A stretch of 64,000 nucleotides of DNA from Autumnicola tepida (GCF_031846485.1 NZ_JAVRHQ010000016.1:28330-92329), one strand, 5' to 3'. Positions 27,769-38,303 are shown, counted from the stretch's first letter. Program-made: numbers and translations. Notes: generated from the letters alone by a model not told the origin.

Positions 27769-28181
27769 ACAGAAACATTTTAGAATATCAAATAGTTTGC
27801 CTGCACCCCCGTATAAAAGTTAGAAAGCTGTTATCACAAAAATGAAAAACCAGCCGTTTGCTGGTTTTTCTTTGGCTAATTCAAATAATGTCTAACATGA
27901 AAACAAAGATTTTATATCCTGTGTATGTTTTTTATCATTATTCCTTTCAAATATAAAATGAAACACAGGCGATGCCGGGCGAAATGATTTAAACCACCTG
28001 TTAAATGATTTTAATTGCTGTTTTTTATATCTGAAGTGATTTCTTCGGAAATTCTTCCGCCGGTTAATTCTTCCAAAAAAGCGTATTTATTGCTCCTGCC
28101 CAGGCAATAATGGAGTAATCTTCTGAAGAAGTTGAAAGCATTTTCAGCAATTTTATTAAGAAGAAAATGCTGAGATTAGAA
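27769..28181. other. Intergenic stretch between two histidine kinase genes
   Basis: This 413-nt gap is AT-rich and holds the hairpin terminator at 27845-27869. An imperfect palindrome around 28137-28171 (AGCATTTT and its complement 19 nt apart) is too loose to call. No gene is credible here. Confidence 0.5.
27845..27869. terminator. Bidirectional hairpin terminator
   Basis: AAAAACCAGC (27845-27854) pairs perfectly with GCTGGTTTTT (27860-27869) around CGTTT. On the minus strand it would end the transcript of the five-PAS kinase before the LytS-type kinase gene. Confidence 0.75.
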
Positions 28182-30812
28182 TTAGCCGGCCACAGATAAT
28201 GTAAAAGTGAATTCTGAGCCCTTTCCCATTTCGCTTTTTACAACGAGAGTACCCTTATGCCTCCTGATGATCTCGTTGGCAAGGTATAAGCCAATTCCAA
28301 AACCAGAGTAGGTTTCTTCGTTATTGCCATCTACCCTGTAAAAACGTTTAAAAATTTTCTTCTGATTCTCTTTTCCTATTCCAATTCCGAAATCTCTTAC
28401 ACTTACCGAAACTTTTTCACCCTTTGCCTTTTTTATTTTCAGCTCTACATTTTGGCTTACCGGGGAATATTTTATGGCATTGGTCACCAAATTAATAATC
28501 ACCTGCCCTATCCTGTCTTTATCCCCATAAACCTCACATTCATATTCCTCTGTAACCTTGATACTATGTCCGGAATTGGTGTATTCCAGATCCTGTACAG
28601 TTTCGGCCACCAGCTTATTAAGCAAGAATTTTTCTTTCCTAAGCTCCAGTTTATTTTTTTCGATTCTGGAGAGGTCCAGCATTTCAGAAATCAGCCTGGT
28701 TAACCTGCCCATTTGATGATCTACCCGTTCCAGGTAAGTTTGAAAAGGCACGGCTGCCAGGTCTACCTGTTCTTCACTTTTTAAAAGGTTAAGCAACAAC
28801 TGCACGTAACCTTTCATGGAGGTAAGCGGAGTTTTTAGTTCATGGCTTACCATTTTCAGGAAATCTTCCTTACGTTTTTCTTCTGCTTTAATTTTCTGAA
28901 TTTCGGTTGCCGTACAGATCCACATCTTAATATTACCATTTTCATCAGTAATAGCCTCTGCCCGGCTAAGGTGCCATTTATATTTGTTCTTTTTGTTCAG
29001 GTAGCGGAATTCCATTTCAAAATCTGTCCCTGTACGCAGGGAAAGCTGCCAGTTCTTGTTGTATGTTTCCTTCTCCTCCGGATGTATAAAATTAGCCCAG
29101 CCTTTAGCTATGAGTTCTTTACTGCTAAGGCCTATATATTCCAGCCACCCCTGATTAAAGTAGGTAAAATTGCCCTCAGCATCGGTATTCGCGACTTTTT
29201 CCGGCATTAAATCTGCCAGTTGCCGGAAACGGGATTCACTTTCCTTTAGGAGCTCTTTGGATTTCACCATTTCAGTAACATCTACAGCCATGTTCAAAAT
29301 GCCATAAATCTCACCTTTCTCGTCCCGCAAGGCCTTATAAGTAAAATTGAAGTAGCCGGTCTGCAATTTATTATCAATCACCAGGTCCACAGGATCCTCC
29401 TTACCCCAGTATGTATCCCCGGTAGTGTACACCACCTGCAGCAAGTCATGAAAAGGCTGGCCTTCCAGCTCCGGCAAAGCTTCCCGCAGAGTAGTCCCGA
29501 TTACAGAATGATCTTTGCCCCACAACTCGATCATGGCATCATTAGCTATATCTATTTTCATCTCCCTGCCGGTATAAAGTGCGGTGGCCACGGTGGCCTC
29601 CTCGATAATAGACCTGATGCGATGTTCCTTTTCCCGTAACAGCTGTTCTTTCACTTTTTCGTCATCTACATCTACAAGCGTTCCAATCATCCCTTCATAT
29701 TCCCCTTCGGGAGTGTATTTGGGGCTGCCACTGTCCAGCACCCAGCGATATTCCCCTTCCCGGTCACGCAGCCGGAAACCCTGGGTATAATCTTCCTGCC
29801 TGGCATTGGCTTTTTCAAATGCCTCCTTAACTTTTAAACGCTCTTCGGGATGTACAGCCTTTAGCCATCCAAAATCACTGCTTTCAGCTTCTGTCTGTCC
29901 GGTATATTCATACCATTTTTTGTTTAGATAACTATTTTCACCATTCGGCTGGGTAATCCAGATAATGGCCGGCACCGTATCTATTACCCTTCTTAACTCA
30001 CTTTCGGTTTGTTCCAGTTTTCTCCTGGCCAGCACTTTCTCGGTAACATCTACGGCATGTACAAAAATACCGGTCACCTCATCTTCATCATTTAGCAATG
30101 GCTGATATACAAAATCCAGGAAAGAATGTTTGAATTTCTTTCCCCCAACATCTAATTTTACCGGTAATTCATTCCCGATAAATGTTTTTCCGGAAGTATA
30201 GACATTGTCCAGCATCTCAAAAAACCCCTGACTTTCAATTTCGGGCAGGGCTTCTTTGATTGTTTTTCCAATTATATTCCGGTTTCCCACTAATTTTAAA
30301 TAGTATTCATTGGCCAGGTAAAATCTATGTTCCGGGCCACGTAACACACAAATTATCGCAGGAGCCTGTGAAAATATCTTCTGAAAATTATCCAGCCCGT
30401 CTTTTGTCTCAATGTTTTTTTCCTCCAGGGACAGAACGGGGTTAAAGGATATTAAAATTAAATTTGCAGCCTGCCCTCCATTACTTAAAGCAGCTGCGTT
30501 AATAAGAAAAGTTTTAGAGCCCCAGCCCTCCAGGTCGAAAGAAAATTCAGTATCGGTTATTTTTTCTTCTGAAGATAAATTCTGAAGTCGCTCTTCCAGT
30601 TCTTCAAAAACTTTGAAATCACTTAAATATAAGAACTTATTTTTCTTAACATCAATCTGAAATATGGAATAAAAACCTGCATTGGCACTAACAATATTTC
30701 CGGCTTCATCTACCACCATCACCGGTTCTTTAATGGTATTGGCAATAGCCTGGGCAAGATTTTTTTCAGCAGTTGTTACAGGATTGCCGGCGCGGTTAAA
30801 ATTTTCTTTCAT
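28182..30812 (-). CDS. Multi-PAS sensor histidine kinase, soluble
   Basis: This 876-residue protein has no membrane segment. Five PAS domains occupy about 15-125, 145-262, 270-388, 395-515 and 520-640. They are followed by HisKA with MVSHELKTPLTSMKGY (phospho-acceptor His657) and an HATPase domain with NLVTNAIKYSP, VRDFGIGIG and FGIGLYLANEI. PAS2 resembles PAS4 (GKTIKEALPEIESQ versus GTTLREALPELEGQ) and PAS3 resembles PAS5, so a two-domain block was duplicated. No receiver domain is attached and no response regulator is adjacent. It is an orphan cytoplasmic sensor, and redox, oxygen or light sensing cannot be told apart from sequence. Confidence 0.93.
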   Translation of the reverse strand: MKENFNRAGNPVTTAEKNLAQAIANTIKEPVMVVDEAGNIVSANAGFYSIFQIDVKKNKFLYLSDFKVFEELEERLQNLSSEEKITDTEFSFDLEGWGSKTFLINAAALSNGGQAANLILISFNPVLSLEEKNIETKDGLDNFQKIFSQAPAIICVLRGPEHRFYLANEYYLKLVGNRNIIGKTIKEALPEIESQGFFEMLDNVYTSGKTFIGNELPVKLDVGGKKFKHSFLDFVYQPLLNDEDEVTGIFVHAVDVTEKVLARRKLEQTESELRRVIDTVPAIIWITQPNGENSYLNKKWYEYTGQTEAESSDFGWLKAVHPEERLKVKEAFEKANARQEDYTQGFRLRDREGEYRWVLDSGSPKYTPEGEYEGMIGTLVDVDDEKVKEQLLREKEHRIRSIIEEATVATALYTGREMKIDIANDAMIELWGKDHSVIGTTLREALPELEGQPFHDLLQVVYTTGDTYWGKEDPVDLVIDNKLQTGYFNFTYKALRDEKGEIYGILNMAVDVTEMVKSKELLKESESRFRQLADLMPEKVANTDAEGNFTYFNQGWLEYIGLSSKELIAKGWANFIHPEEKETYNKNWQLSLRTGTDFEMEFRYLNKKNKYKWHLSRAEAITDENGNIKMWICTATEIQKIKAEEKRKEDFLKMVSHELKTPLTSMKGYVQLLLNLLKSEEQVDLAAVPFQTYLERVDHQMGRLTRLISEMLDLSRIEKNKLELRKEKFLLNKLVAETVQDLEYTNSGHSIKVTEEYECEVYGDKDRIGQVIINLVTNAIKYSPVSQNVELKIKKAKGEKVSVSVRDFGIGIGKENQKKIFKRFYRVDGNNEETYSGFGIGLYLANEIIRRHKGTLVVKSEMGKGSEFTFTLSVAG

Positions 30813-30929
30813 GAAGTTATTCCTGGAAGGTTTTTCAAATTTGAATCAGGTGCTAAAAATACATTTTTTTTTCTCTAAAACAGAAGCTACTCTCCCGGCA
30901 TTAGAAAAAGCGTTCCTAATTTTTAAGGA

Positions 30930-32210
30930 TTAGCTGTATTCACTGGTTATTTCAGAAGTAATCGCGCCGCTTTCCAGGGTCTGGATTACTCCCAGGGCTG
31001 CACGTTCTCCTGAAAGTATGGCTGCATTTTGAGAAGCATTAAGCAGCTGATCTCCCGCCAGGAAAATCTGTGTACTCAGTTTGGTTTCTGTAGGGTCTAT
31101 TTCATAATGCGCCTGGGAAAGATCGGGGAGGGCTTTTTTTATATGATAGTATTTTAAGAATTTTTCTACCTCAATCCCGCAATGCTTTCGGAGTTCATCA
31201 ATAATCTTCTGCTTTAATTCTTCAACAGGCAAAGCGGTTTCTTTTATAACCGTTACAGATAAAAGTTGCTGGCTTCCGGAACTTGCCGTAGCTATGGAAG
31301 TGGGGTAAAAAATATTGTTGATAAGCGCCTCTTCATCTGCAATCAATCCAATAACCGCATCTTCTATTTTCTTCTGTTTCGTGGTAAAATAGAAGTTATA
31401 ACAGGATTTCCACTTTACCTGCTGCCCACGCAGGTTTTTTATTAATTCCTCAGCTTCAGTAGCGATAATTGTAAAATGTGAGGCTAGCCTTTTATTATTA
31501 CTTAAAATTAAACCCTCATTGCTTACCTGCTTTACCGGGGTATTAAAATAAAAAGTGGTATTAACCAATCCCTTGGCCATTTGTGCGGGCAAAGCCTCTA
31601 TACCGCTTTTCGGGATCACCGCCCTGCCTTCTCCGAACATTTTATAGATAAATTCAAACATATAGCTGGATGTACGCAGTTCATTTTCCAGGAAAATCCC
31701 ACCAAAGAAAGGCCTGAAAAAACTGTTGATCATTTTTTCTGAAAAGCCCTTTTCATTTAAGTATTGTAGTGTGGTAGTTTCCCTGCCACTAAATATTTCT
31801 TCCGGGGATTTTTTCCTGAGCTCCAGATTAAGTTTAATAATTTTCCATTTATCGGCAAGATTCCCAATACTGGAGAAAACAGTAGGTAACAAGGCTGAAG
31901 GATCCCGGAAAGGATCTCCAATACGCTGACTTTTCCCTTCTGAAAAAATCACTGCCCCGGGTTTTAACTGCTGCAAATCCAGGTCTTCCATCCTGGCATA
32001 TTCCTTAAGTTTTGGATATGCACTTAATAATACCTGAAAACCCCGGTCCAGCTGGTAACCTTCAATAATATCGGTTTTAAGCCTTCCACCCACGCAGTCC
32101 AGGGCTTCATAAACCTTCGGCCGGTAACCATGGGATTCCAACACCCTGGCAGCGGTGAGGCCGCTTAGCCCGTCACCAACAATATTTATCTTGTAATCCT
32201 TCTTTTCCAT
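30930..32210 (-). CDS. FAD-dependent amine-oxidase/desaturase-type oxidoreductase
   Basis: This 426-residue protein opens with the dinucleotide-binding motif INIVGDGLSGLTAARVL (Gly12, Gly14, Gly17), continues with the acidic ribose-binding end YEALDCVGGRLKTD, and has GYQLDRGFQVLLSAYP, the second fingerprint of the phytoene desaturase/protoporphyrinogen oxidase/amine oxidase superfamily. The C-terminal FAD motif is IFLAGDQLLNASQNAAILSGERAA. The substrate is not predictable. No carotenoid or haem genes are nearby. It lies between the PAS kinase and glycogen phosphorylase genes on the same strand. Confidence 0.85.
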   Translation of the reverse strand: MEKKDYKINIVGDGLSGLTAARVLESHGYRPKVYEALDCVGGRLKTDIIEGYQLDRGFQVLLSAYPKLKEYARMEDLDLQQLKPGAVIFSEGKSQRIGDPFRDPSALLPTVFSSIGNLADKWKIIKLNLELRKKSPEEIFSGRETTTLQYLNEKGFSEKMINSFFRPFFGGIFLENELRTSSYMFEFIYKMFGEGRAVIPKSGIEALPAQMAKGLVNTTFYFNTPVKQVSNEGLILSNNKRLASHFTIIATEAEELIKNLRGQQVKWKSCYNFYFTTKQKKIEDAVIGLIADEEALINNIFYPTSIATASSGSQQLLSVTVIKETALPVEELKQKIIDELRKHCGIEVEKFLKYYHIKKALPDLSQAHYEIDPTETKLSTQIFLAGDQLLNASQNAAILSGERAALGVIQTLESGAITSEITSEYS

Positions 32211-32375
32211 AACTTTTGCTTCAGCTGGCCTAAATTAAGTTTCTCTGCCCTTTTTCCCTCTTCTACAAAAGTTAAGAGAGTTTAAATTTTTCAGCTCACC
32301 TACTTCGTTTTTATATTCCACAGAAGAGATTTTTAGAACATTAAATTGTTTCTTCCAGAAAATTCAGCAGAAAAA

Positions 32376-34862
32376 TCACGAAACCCGCACCGGCTCTACT
32401 TTCCATATTTCCTCACAATAATCCCGTATAGACCTGTCTGCAGAAAATTTTCCCATATTGGCCACATTAAGAATAGACTTTTTGGTCCATTCCTTTTTAT
32501 TGCGCCAAACCTCATGTATATGATCCTGGCAGTTAATGTAAGATTCATAATCTTTAAGCAGCAAATAAGGATCCTGTTGCAGCAGATTTTCATAAATAGG
32601 CCGGAAAAGTTCGGTATCTCCCCCGGAAAGTTCTTCGGAAACCAAAAAATCCAGTACTTCCCGTAACCGTGCATTTTCTTCATATAGCTTATAAGGCCTG
32701 TAGCCCTCTGCCTTAACTGCCTCCACTTCTGCCGTGGTAAGTCCAAAAAGGAAGAAATTCTCCTCCCCTACTTCCTCGCAAATTTCCACATTGGCCCCAT
32801 CCAGGGTTCCCACCGTTAATGCACCGTTTAAGGCAAATTTCATGTTCCCCGTACCCGAGGCTTCCTTGCCGGCAAGGGAAACCTGTTCGGAAAGATCGGC
32901 CGCGGGATAAACTTTTTGAGCCTGTTTTACACTGAAGTTTGGCAGGAATACCACCTTAATTTTAGAATTTACTTCTGGGTCATTGTTCACCCGCTCGCCC
33001 ACCGCAGTGATTAAGCGAATAATACGCTTGGCCATAAAATAACCTGGCGCTGCTTTGCCGCCGAAAATAAATGCGCAAGGTGCAATTTCGTTCCCGTTTC
33101 CGCTTTTGATCCTGAGGTAGAGGCTAAGAATATGCAGCACTTTTAGATGTTGTCGTTTATATTCATGTATTCTTTTTACATGCACGTCAAAAAGCATTTC
33201 CGGAGCTACAGAAATACCTGTTTGCTCCTGAATATAACACGCCAGCACCTTCTTATTTTCCAGTTTTACTTCTGTCCATTTCTGCTGAAATTCTTCATCT
33301 TCCACGAAATTTTCCAGTTTCTTTAAGTCATCCAGACGGGTGTACCAGCCATCGCCAATTTTTTCGGTAATAAGATTAGAAAGCCCGGGATTGCTTACCG
33401 CCAGGAAACGCCGGTAAGAAATGCCATTAGTAACATTGCTGAATTTTTCAGGCCACAAACTGGCAAAATCACTTAGCACCTGGTTTTTTAACAACATGGA
33501 ATGCAGTGCCGAAACGCCGTTGACTTTATAACTACCCACAGTGGCAAGATGCGCCATACGCACCGAAGGTTCTCCGCGCTCGTCTATAAGGGACATACTG
33601 GCTATTTGCTCCCCACTAAAATTGGAATCTCTTAACTCATGTAAAAACCTGCTGTTAATTTCATAGATTATTTCCAGGTGGCGTGGCAAAATATGCCCTA
33701 ACAGGCTTACCGGCCAGGTTTCCAAAGCCTCGGGTAAAAGTGTGTGATTAGTGTAAGCAAAGGTTTTCCGCGTAACATCCCAGGCCCTCTCCCATTCCAT
33801 ATCGTGGCGGTCTACCAGCAAACGCATAAGTTCTGCTACTGAAATGGAAGGGTGGGTGTCATTAAGCTGAATGGTGAATTTTTCATGCAGCGTTTCCAAA
33901 CTTCGGTTCTGCAGCATGTGCAGGTGAAGAATATCCTGTAGCGAACAGGATACAAAAAAATATTGCTGCTTTAACCTGAGTTCTTTTCCGGAGAGATTTT
34001 CATCATTGGGATAAAGTACTTTTGTAAGATTTTCAGACCTTATTTTCTTCTCCACAGCCCGGTAATAATCGCCCCCGTTATAAGCTGAAAAATCAAAGGA
34101 TTCTATGGCTTCACTTCTCCATAAGCGCATGATAATGCCATTGCCTTTATAGCCAAGAACAGGCGTATCGTAAGCAGTACCTTTAAGTTTCATATCCGGG
34201 ATCCATTCTACGTGAAGCTCTTTATTAAAATCCTGCCCATGTTCTGTTTTCCCACCAAATTTTACCTCGTAAGCAATCTCCGGTCTTACCACTTCCCAGG
34301 GATTTCCAAAATGAAGCCATTTATCTGTCGCTTCAGATTGCCAGCCGTCTTTTATTTCCTGTTTAAAAATCCCGTATTCATATCTTATCCCGTAGCCTAC
34401 AGATGGAATTCCCTGGGTAGCCATAGCATCCAGATAACAGGAAGCAAGCCTTCCAAGGCCACCATTTCCCAGGCCCGGTTCCACTTCTTCCTCCAGCAGG
34501 TCTTCCAGTTTTATATCCAGTTCTTCCAAAGCCTGCCGCGTTTCAGTAGTAATACCCAGGTTAAGAAGGTTCATTCCCAGGTGTGGGCCGGGCAGATATT
34601 CTGCGGAAAAATAAGCGACAGATTTGGCATTTTTCCGGGCAATCTCGGTAGTAGATTTTACAAATTGTTTAAATGCCCTGTCCCGAATGGCCAGCGCAAG
34701 CGCAGAATAAAGGTCCAGATTGCTGGCAAGAGGAGGAATTCGGCCAATCCGGTAAAAAAGATTCTCCAGAAAAGAAGATTTTATTTCCTCTTTGGTTAAG
34801 CCCAGGTGCTCTTGAGCTTCTTTTGAAGAAAGGTAATTCCTGATGGTTTCATTCTGCTGCAT
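32376..34862 (-). CDS. glgP: Glycogen/starch alpha-glucan phosphorylase
   Basis: This 828-residue protein matches the full-length GT35 family. N-terminal blocks are VAYFSAEYLPGPHLGMNLLNLGI and EEVEPGLGNGGLGRLASCYLDA. The pyridoxal-phosphate lysine is Lys675 in EASGTGNMKFALNGALTVGTLDGANVEI. MLFDVHVKRIHEYKRQHL is another signature. It releases glucose-1-phosphate from storage or intracellular alpha-glucans in the cytoplasm. No other glycogen gene is adjacent. The start ATG at 34860-34862 gives the normal family length. Confidence 0.96.
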   Translation of the reverse strand: MQQNETIRNYLSSKEAQEHLGLTKEEIKSSFLENLFYRIGRIPPLASNLDLYSALALAIRDRAFKQFVKSTTEIARKNAKSVAYFSAEYLPGPHLGMNLLNLGITTETRQALEELDIKLEDLLEEEVEPGLGNGGLGRLASCYLDAMATQGIPSVGYGIRYEYGIFKQEIKDGWQSEATDKWLHFGNPWEVVRPEIAYEVKFGGKTEHGQDFNKELHVEWIPDMKLKGTAYDTPVLGYKGNGIIMRLWRSEAIESFDFSAYNGGDYYRAVEKKIRSENLTKVLYPNDENLSGKELRLKQQYFFVSCSLQDILHLHMLQNRSLETLHEKFTIQLNDTHPSISVAELMRLLVDRHDMEWERAWDVTRKTFAYTNHTLLPEALETWPVSLLGHILPRHLEIIYEINSRFLHELRDSNFSGEQIASMSLIDERGEPSVRMAHLATVGSYKVNGVSALHSMLLKNQVLSDFASLWPEKFSNVTNGISYRRFLAVSNPGLSNLITEKIGDGWYTRLDDLKKLENFVEDEEFQQKWTEVKLENKKVLACYIQEQTGISVAPEMLFDVHVKRIHEYKRQHLKVLHILSLYLRIKSGNGNEIAPCAFIFGGKAAPGYFMAKRIIRLITAVGERVNNDPEVNSKIKVVFLPNFSVKQAQKVYPAADLSEQVSLAGKEASGTGNMKFALNGALTVGTLDGANVEICEEVGEENFFLFGLTTAEVEAVKAEGYRPYKLYEENARLREVLDFLVSEELSGGDTELFRPIYENLLQQDPYLLLKDYESYINCQDHIHEVWRNKKEWTKKSILNVANMGKFSADRSIRDYCEEIWKVEPVRVS

Positions 34863-35147
34863 GGCGGTTGTTTTTATGTCAATTTAAATTAAAAAATAGT
34901 CATTTTTTATATAATACTGAATTAAAAGTCTTTAGACGGTAGTTTTCCTAATATCACGCCTCTCTTTTCCCTTCTAAAATTAGAATATCTGCAAATTATT
35001 GTTCGTTTTTCAGGAATTATTTAAAAGATGATTTTCAAATTTTTTGGACTAAATAAAGAAGGTTTGTAACAATTTCAGCAGCGGGACGACATATTTTTAA
35101 TATTCAATTCTTTATATTTAGCAATCTTTTAACTTAAAAAATTTTCA

Positions 35148-38018
35148 ATGACAAACATCAAATTTAAACCGATGGTATTCATGCTGTCATTGCTTCTAGT
35201 TGGTTTTGTTTCCTGTAATGATAAAGAGGAAGACAAAAATGATAACGCAGATGCAGGTTTATCAATCGATTACGAAAAGTATGAGCTCGATAACGGGCTT
35301 AATGTTGTTCTCCATCAGGACAAATCAGATCCTATTGTTTCTGTGGCTATTCAGTATGGCGTGGGATCTAACCGTGAGAAAAAAGGCCGCACCGGATTCG
35401 CGCACCTTTTTGAGCATATGCTGTTCCAGGAATCTGAAAATGTTCCGCAAGACCAGTTCTTTAAGAAAATTCAGGATGCCGGCGGTACTTTAAACGGGGG
35501 TACCTGGCAGGACGGAACGGTTTATTATGAAGTTGTTCCAAAAAATGCCCTCGAAACCGTGATGTGGCTGGAATCTGACCGTATGGGATATTTAATCAAC
35601 ACCGTTACAGAGTCTGCTTTTGCCAATCAGCAGGAAGTGGTGCAAAACGAAAAGCGGCAGCGTGTGGACAATAATCCTTACGGCCATACCAACTGGGTGA
35701 TTGACAAAAACCTTTATCCTGACGGGCACCCATACAGCTGGCAGGTTATTGGTGAGCTGGAAGACCTTCAGAATGCCACCGTAGAAGATGTTAAAGAATT
35801 TTATGATAAGTTCTACGGCCCAAACAACGCCACTCTGGTTATTGCGGGAGATTTCGACAGGTCCAAAACAAAGGAAATGGTGAAAAAATACTTCGGGGAA
35901 ATTAAAAAACGCCAGGAAGTGGAGCCATTGGAAACACAAACAGTTTCCCTTGATGAAACCAAACGCCTTTATCATGAAGATAATTTTGCCACAGCGCCGC
36001 AGTTAAATATGGTGTGGCCGGCGGTAGAGCAGTATAACAAAGATGCCTACGCTCTCGATTTTTTAGGTCAGGTTTTATCTGACGGTAAAAAAGCGCCGCT
36101 CTATAAAATTCTTGTGAAGAAGAGAGAACTGGCTTCCCAACCTTATGCGTATAACAGTGCAGACCAGATTGCCGGTAAATTCCGAATTTCGGTTACTGCT
36201 AATGCCGGGGTAGATTTAGATAGTGTGGAAGCGGGTATTGAAGAAGCTTTTGACCTATTTGAAAAAGAAGGAGCTACTGAACGTGATATTGAACGCATTA
36301 AAGCCGGGCTGGAAACCGATTTTTACAACGGAATAAGCAGCGTGCTTGGCAAATCTTTTCAATTGGCCCAATATGATGTTTTTGCCGGTGATCCCGGTTT
36401 TATTGAAGAAGATATCGAAAACATCAAATCTGTCACTAAAGAAGATGTGATGAGGGTTTACAATAAGTACATTAAAGACAAGCCTTTTGTACTTACCAGT
36501 TTTGTACCTAAAGGAGAAATGGATCTTATTGCTGAAAATTCTGAAAAAGCACAGGTTGTTGAAGAAGAAATCACTGAAAACGTGGAAACCGAAATAGCTG
36601 AAACAGAACAGGAAATCCAGAAAACACCTTCAGAATTTGATCGTTCAGTACCGCCTGAAATGGGAGAAACCCCAACACTAAATGTTCCGGAATCCTGGAC
36701 AGTGGATCTGGACAACCAGATGGAAGTCTATGGAATTGAGCAGCATGAACTGCCTTTGGTAAATTTTAGCCTGGTTATAGACGGCGGGCATCTTCTGGAT
36801 GATCTTGATAAAAACGGCGTTGCCAATTTAATGACTGATATCATGATGGAAGGTACTGCCAGTAAAACGCCGGAAGAACTGGAAGAGGAAATAGACCTGC
36901 TGGGCGCAAACATCTATATGTACACTACAGATGAGTCTATAGTGATTCGTGGTAATACGTTAAAACGTAATTTCCAGGAAACCATGAACCTTATCCAGGA
37001 AATTTTACTGGAGCCAAGGTGGGATGAAGAGGAACTGGCCAGAATCAAAACCAGCACCATCAACAACATCAAAAGATCTGACGCTAATCCAAACGTCATT
37101 GCAGACCGCGTGTATAATAAAATTCTTTATGGAGAAGATCACCCTCTTGCCTATCCAACTTTAGGAACAGTGGAATCTGTTGAATCCATTACCATGGAAG
37201 ATCTTAAGAACTTCTATAATGAAAACTTTTCTCCCAGCGTTAGCCGTTTTCATGTGGTGGGAGATGTTAGCAAATCTGAAGCCTTAGCTGCCGTAGAAGG
37301 TTTGGAAGAAAACTGGGAAGCTAAAGAGGTAAACATTCCTGAATTTGAAATTAAAAATGAGCGCGATAAAGCTTCTTTATATTTTGTAGATGTTCCCAAT
37401 GCCAAACAATCGGTTATCAATATTGGGTATATTGCCATTCCACGTACAGATGAGGATTTCTTCCCTGCCGAGGTGATGAACTATAAATTAGGAGGTTCTT
37501 TTTCAGGAAACGTGAATTTGATTTTAAGGGAAGAGAAAGGATACACTTACGGAGCAAGATCTGGCTTTAGCGGAACAAAAATTCCCGGGACTTTTACAGC
37601 CTCTTCAAGTGTTAGAACAAATACTACCGGAGAATCTGTAGAAATTTTCAGGGACGAAATTGCCAAATATAAAGACGGCATCAGCAAAGACGATCTTGAA
37701 TTTACAAAGAACGCGCTGATAAAATCTAACGCCCGCCGTTTTGAAACCCAGGGATCTTTACTTGGAATGCTTCAGGAAATGAGCGCTTATGACCTGGATC
37801 CAAAATACATTGAAAATGAAGAAAAAATAATTGGAGATATGACCCTGGAACAGCATAAAGAACTTGCCAACAAGTATTTAGATGAGTCAAAAATGGCTTA
37901 TCTCGTTGTAGGAGATGCTGCCACTCAGTTTCAGCAATTTAAAGAAATGGGATTTGATGAAGTGAAACTTCTAAACAAAGAAGGAGAAGAAGTAAAGCTT
38001 TCTGCCGTTAAACCATAA
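35148..38018 (+). CDS. Secreted M16 (pitrilysin/insulinase-family) zinc peptidase lipoprotein
   Basis: This 956-residue protein has a lipoprotein signal (lipobox FVSC, Cys23). Its N-terminal M16 unit (about 45-480) contains the inverted zinc motif HLFEH (His86, Glu89, His90) with the third ligand Glu168 in VVQNEKR. The second unit (about 510-940) lacks HxxEH (VANLMTDIM at the equivalent place) but keeps the substrate-binding region (EEKGYTYGARSGF, SSVRTNTT). An acidic linker (about 465-500, EEEITENVETEIAETEQE) joins the halves. This active plus inactive fusion is the standard bacterial arrangement. It degrades peptides in the periplasm or at the surface. It has its own terminator at 38040-38077. 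Confidence 0.94.
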   Translation: MTNIKFKPMVFMLSLLLVGFVSCNDKEEDKNDNADAGLSIDYEKYELDNGLNVVLHQDKSDPIVSVAIQYGVGSNREKKGRTGFAHLFEHMLFQESENVPQDQFFKKIQDAGGTLNGGTWQDGTVYYEVVPKNALETVMWLESDRMGYLINTVTESAFANQQEVVQNEKRQRVDNNPYGHTNWVIDKNLYPDGHPYSWQVIGELEDLQNATVEDVKEFYDKFYGPNNATLVIAGDFDRSKTKEMVKKYFGEIKKRQEVEPLETQTVSLDETKRLYHEDNFATAPQLNMVWPAVEQYNKDAYALDFLGQVLSDGKKAPLYKILVKKRELASQPYAYNSADQIAGKFRISVTANAGVDLDSVEAGIEEAFDLFEKEGATERDIERIKAGLETDFYNGISSVLGKSFQLAQYDVFAGDPGFIEEDIENIKSVTKEDVMRVYNKYIKDKPFVLTSFVPKGEMDLIAENSEKAQVVEEEITENVETEIAETEQEIQKTPSEFDRSVPPEMGETPTLNVPESWTVDLDNQMEVYGIEQHELPLVNFSLVIDGGHLLDDLDKNGVANLMTDIMMEGTASKTPEELEEEIDLLGANIYMYTTDESIVIRGNTLKRNFQETMNLIQEILLEPRWDEEELARIKTSTINNIKRSDANPNVIADRVYNKILYGEDHPLAYPTLGTVESVESITMEDLKNFYNENFSPSVSRFHVVGDVSKSEALAAVEGLEENWEAKEVNIPEFEIKNERDKASLYFVDVPNAKQSVINIGYIAIPRTDEDFFPAEVMNYKLGGSFSGNVNLILREEKGYTYGARSGFSGTKIPGTFTASSSVRTNTTGESVEIFRDEIAKYKDGISKDDLEFTKNALIKSNARRFETQGSLLGMLQEMSAYDLDPKYIENEEKIIGDMTLEQHKELANKYLDESKMAYLVVGDAATQFQQFKEMGFDEVKLLNKEGEEVKLSAVKP

Positions 38019-38039
38019 GTTCTTTTCATTATTTGTCTT

Positions 38040-38077
38040 AAAGAGGCTGCAGGGACATTCCGGCAGCCTCTTTTTTT
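38040..38077 (+). terminator. Terminator of the M16 peptidase gene
   Basis: AAGAGGCTGC (38041-38050) pairs with GCAGCCTCTT (38063-38072) around a 12-nt loop and is followed by T residues. Confidence 0.85.
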
Positions 38078-38295
38078 ATCGGCACATTTCAGGAAAAATC
38101 TCAATGCTTCCCCGCTTCTACGCAATCACGCTATCTACTTAAACTTTTAAACCACTGTTTGAATGTATTATCCGTGTTTTTATGAGATTTTATTTCTACC
38201 CCTTCAGATTATGCATTTTTCGGCATGCTTTTGGAGTATTAACAATCTGTTAATAAAAAGTGAAAATTGAATAGTGAAGGTATAGAGAAAGATTT

Positions 38296-38303
38296 TACAT
38301 TTG
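38296..38303 (+). promoter_or_regulatory. Bacteroidota minus-7 element for the 80-residue orphan
   Basis: TACATTTG matches the TAnnTTTG consensus exactly and lies 20 nt before the start codon, which implies a very short leader. The nearest TTG (38267-38269) is 26 nt upstream, further than the usual spacing, so the minus-33 part is weak. Confidence 0.5.

Noticed and set aside
28137..28171. Palindrome AGCATTTT/AAAATGCT after the PAS kinase gene
   Set aside because: A 19-nt AT-rich loop and no T-tract make it a weak terminator candidate; the hairpin at 27845-27869 is better.
34212..34799. 195-codon plus-strand frame inside glycogen phosphorylase
   Set aside because: It lies entirely antisense to a strongly supported enzyme gene and its product has no recognisable motif.
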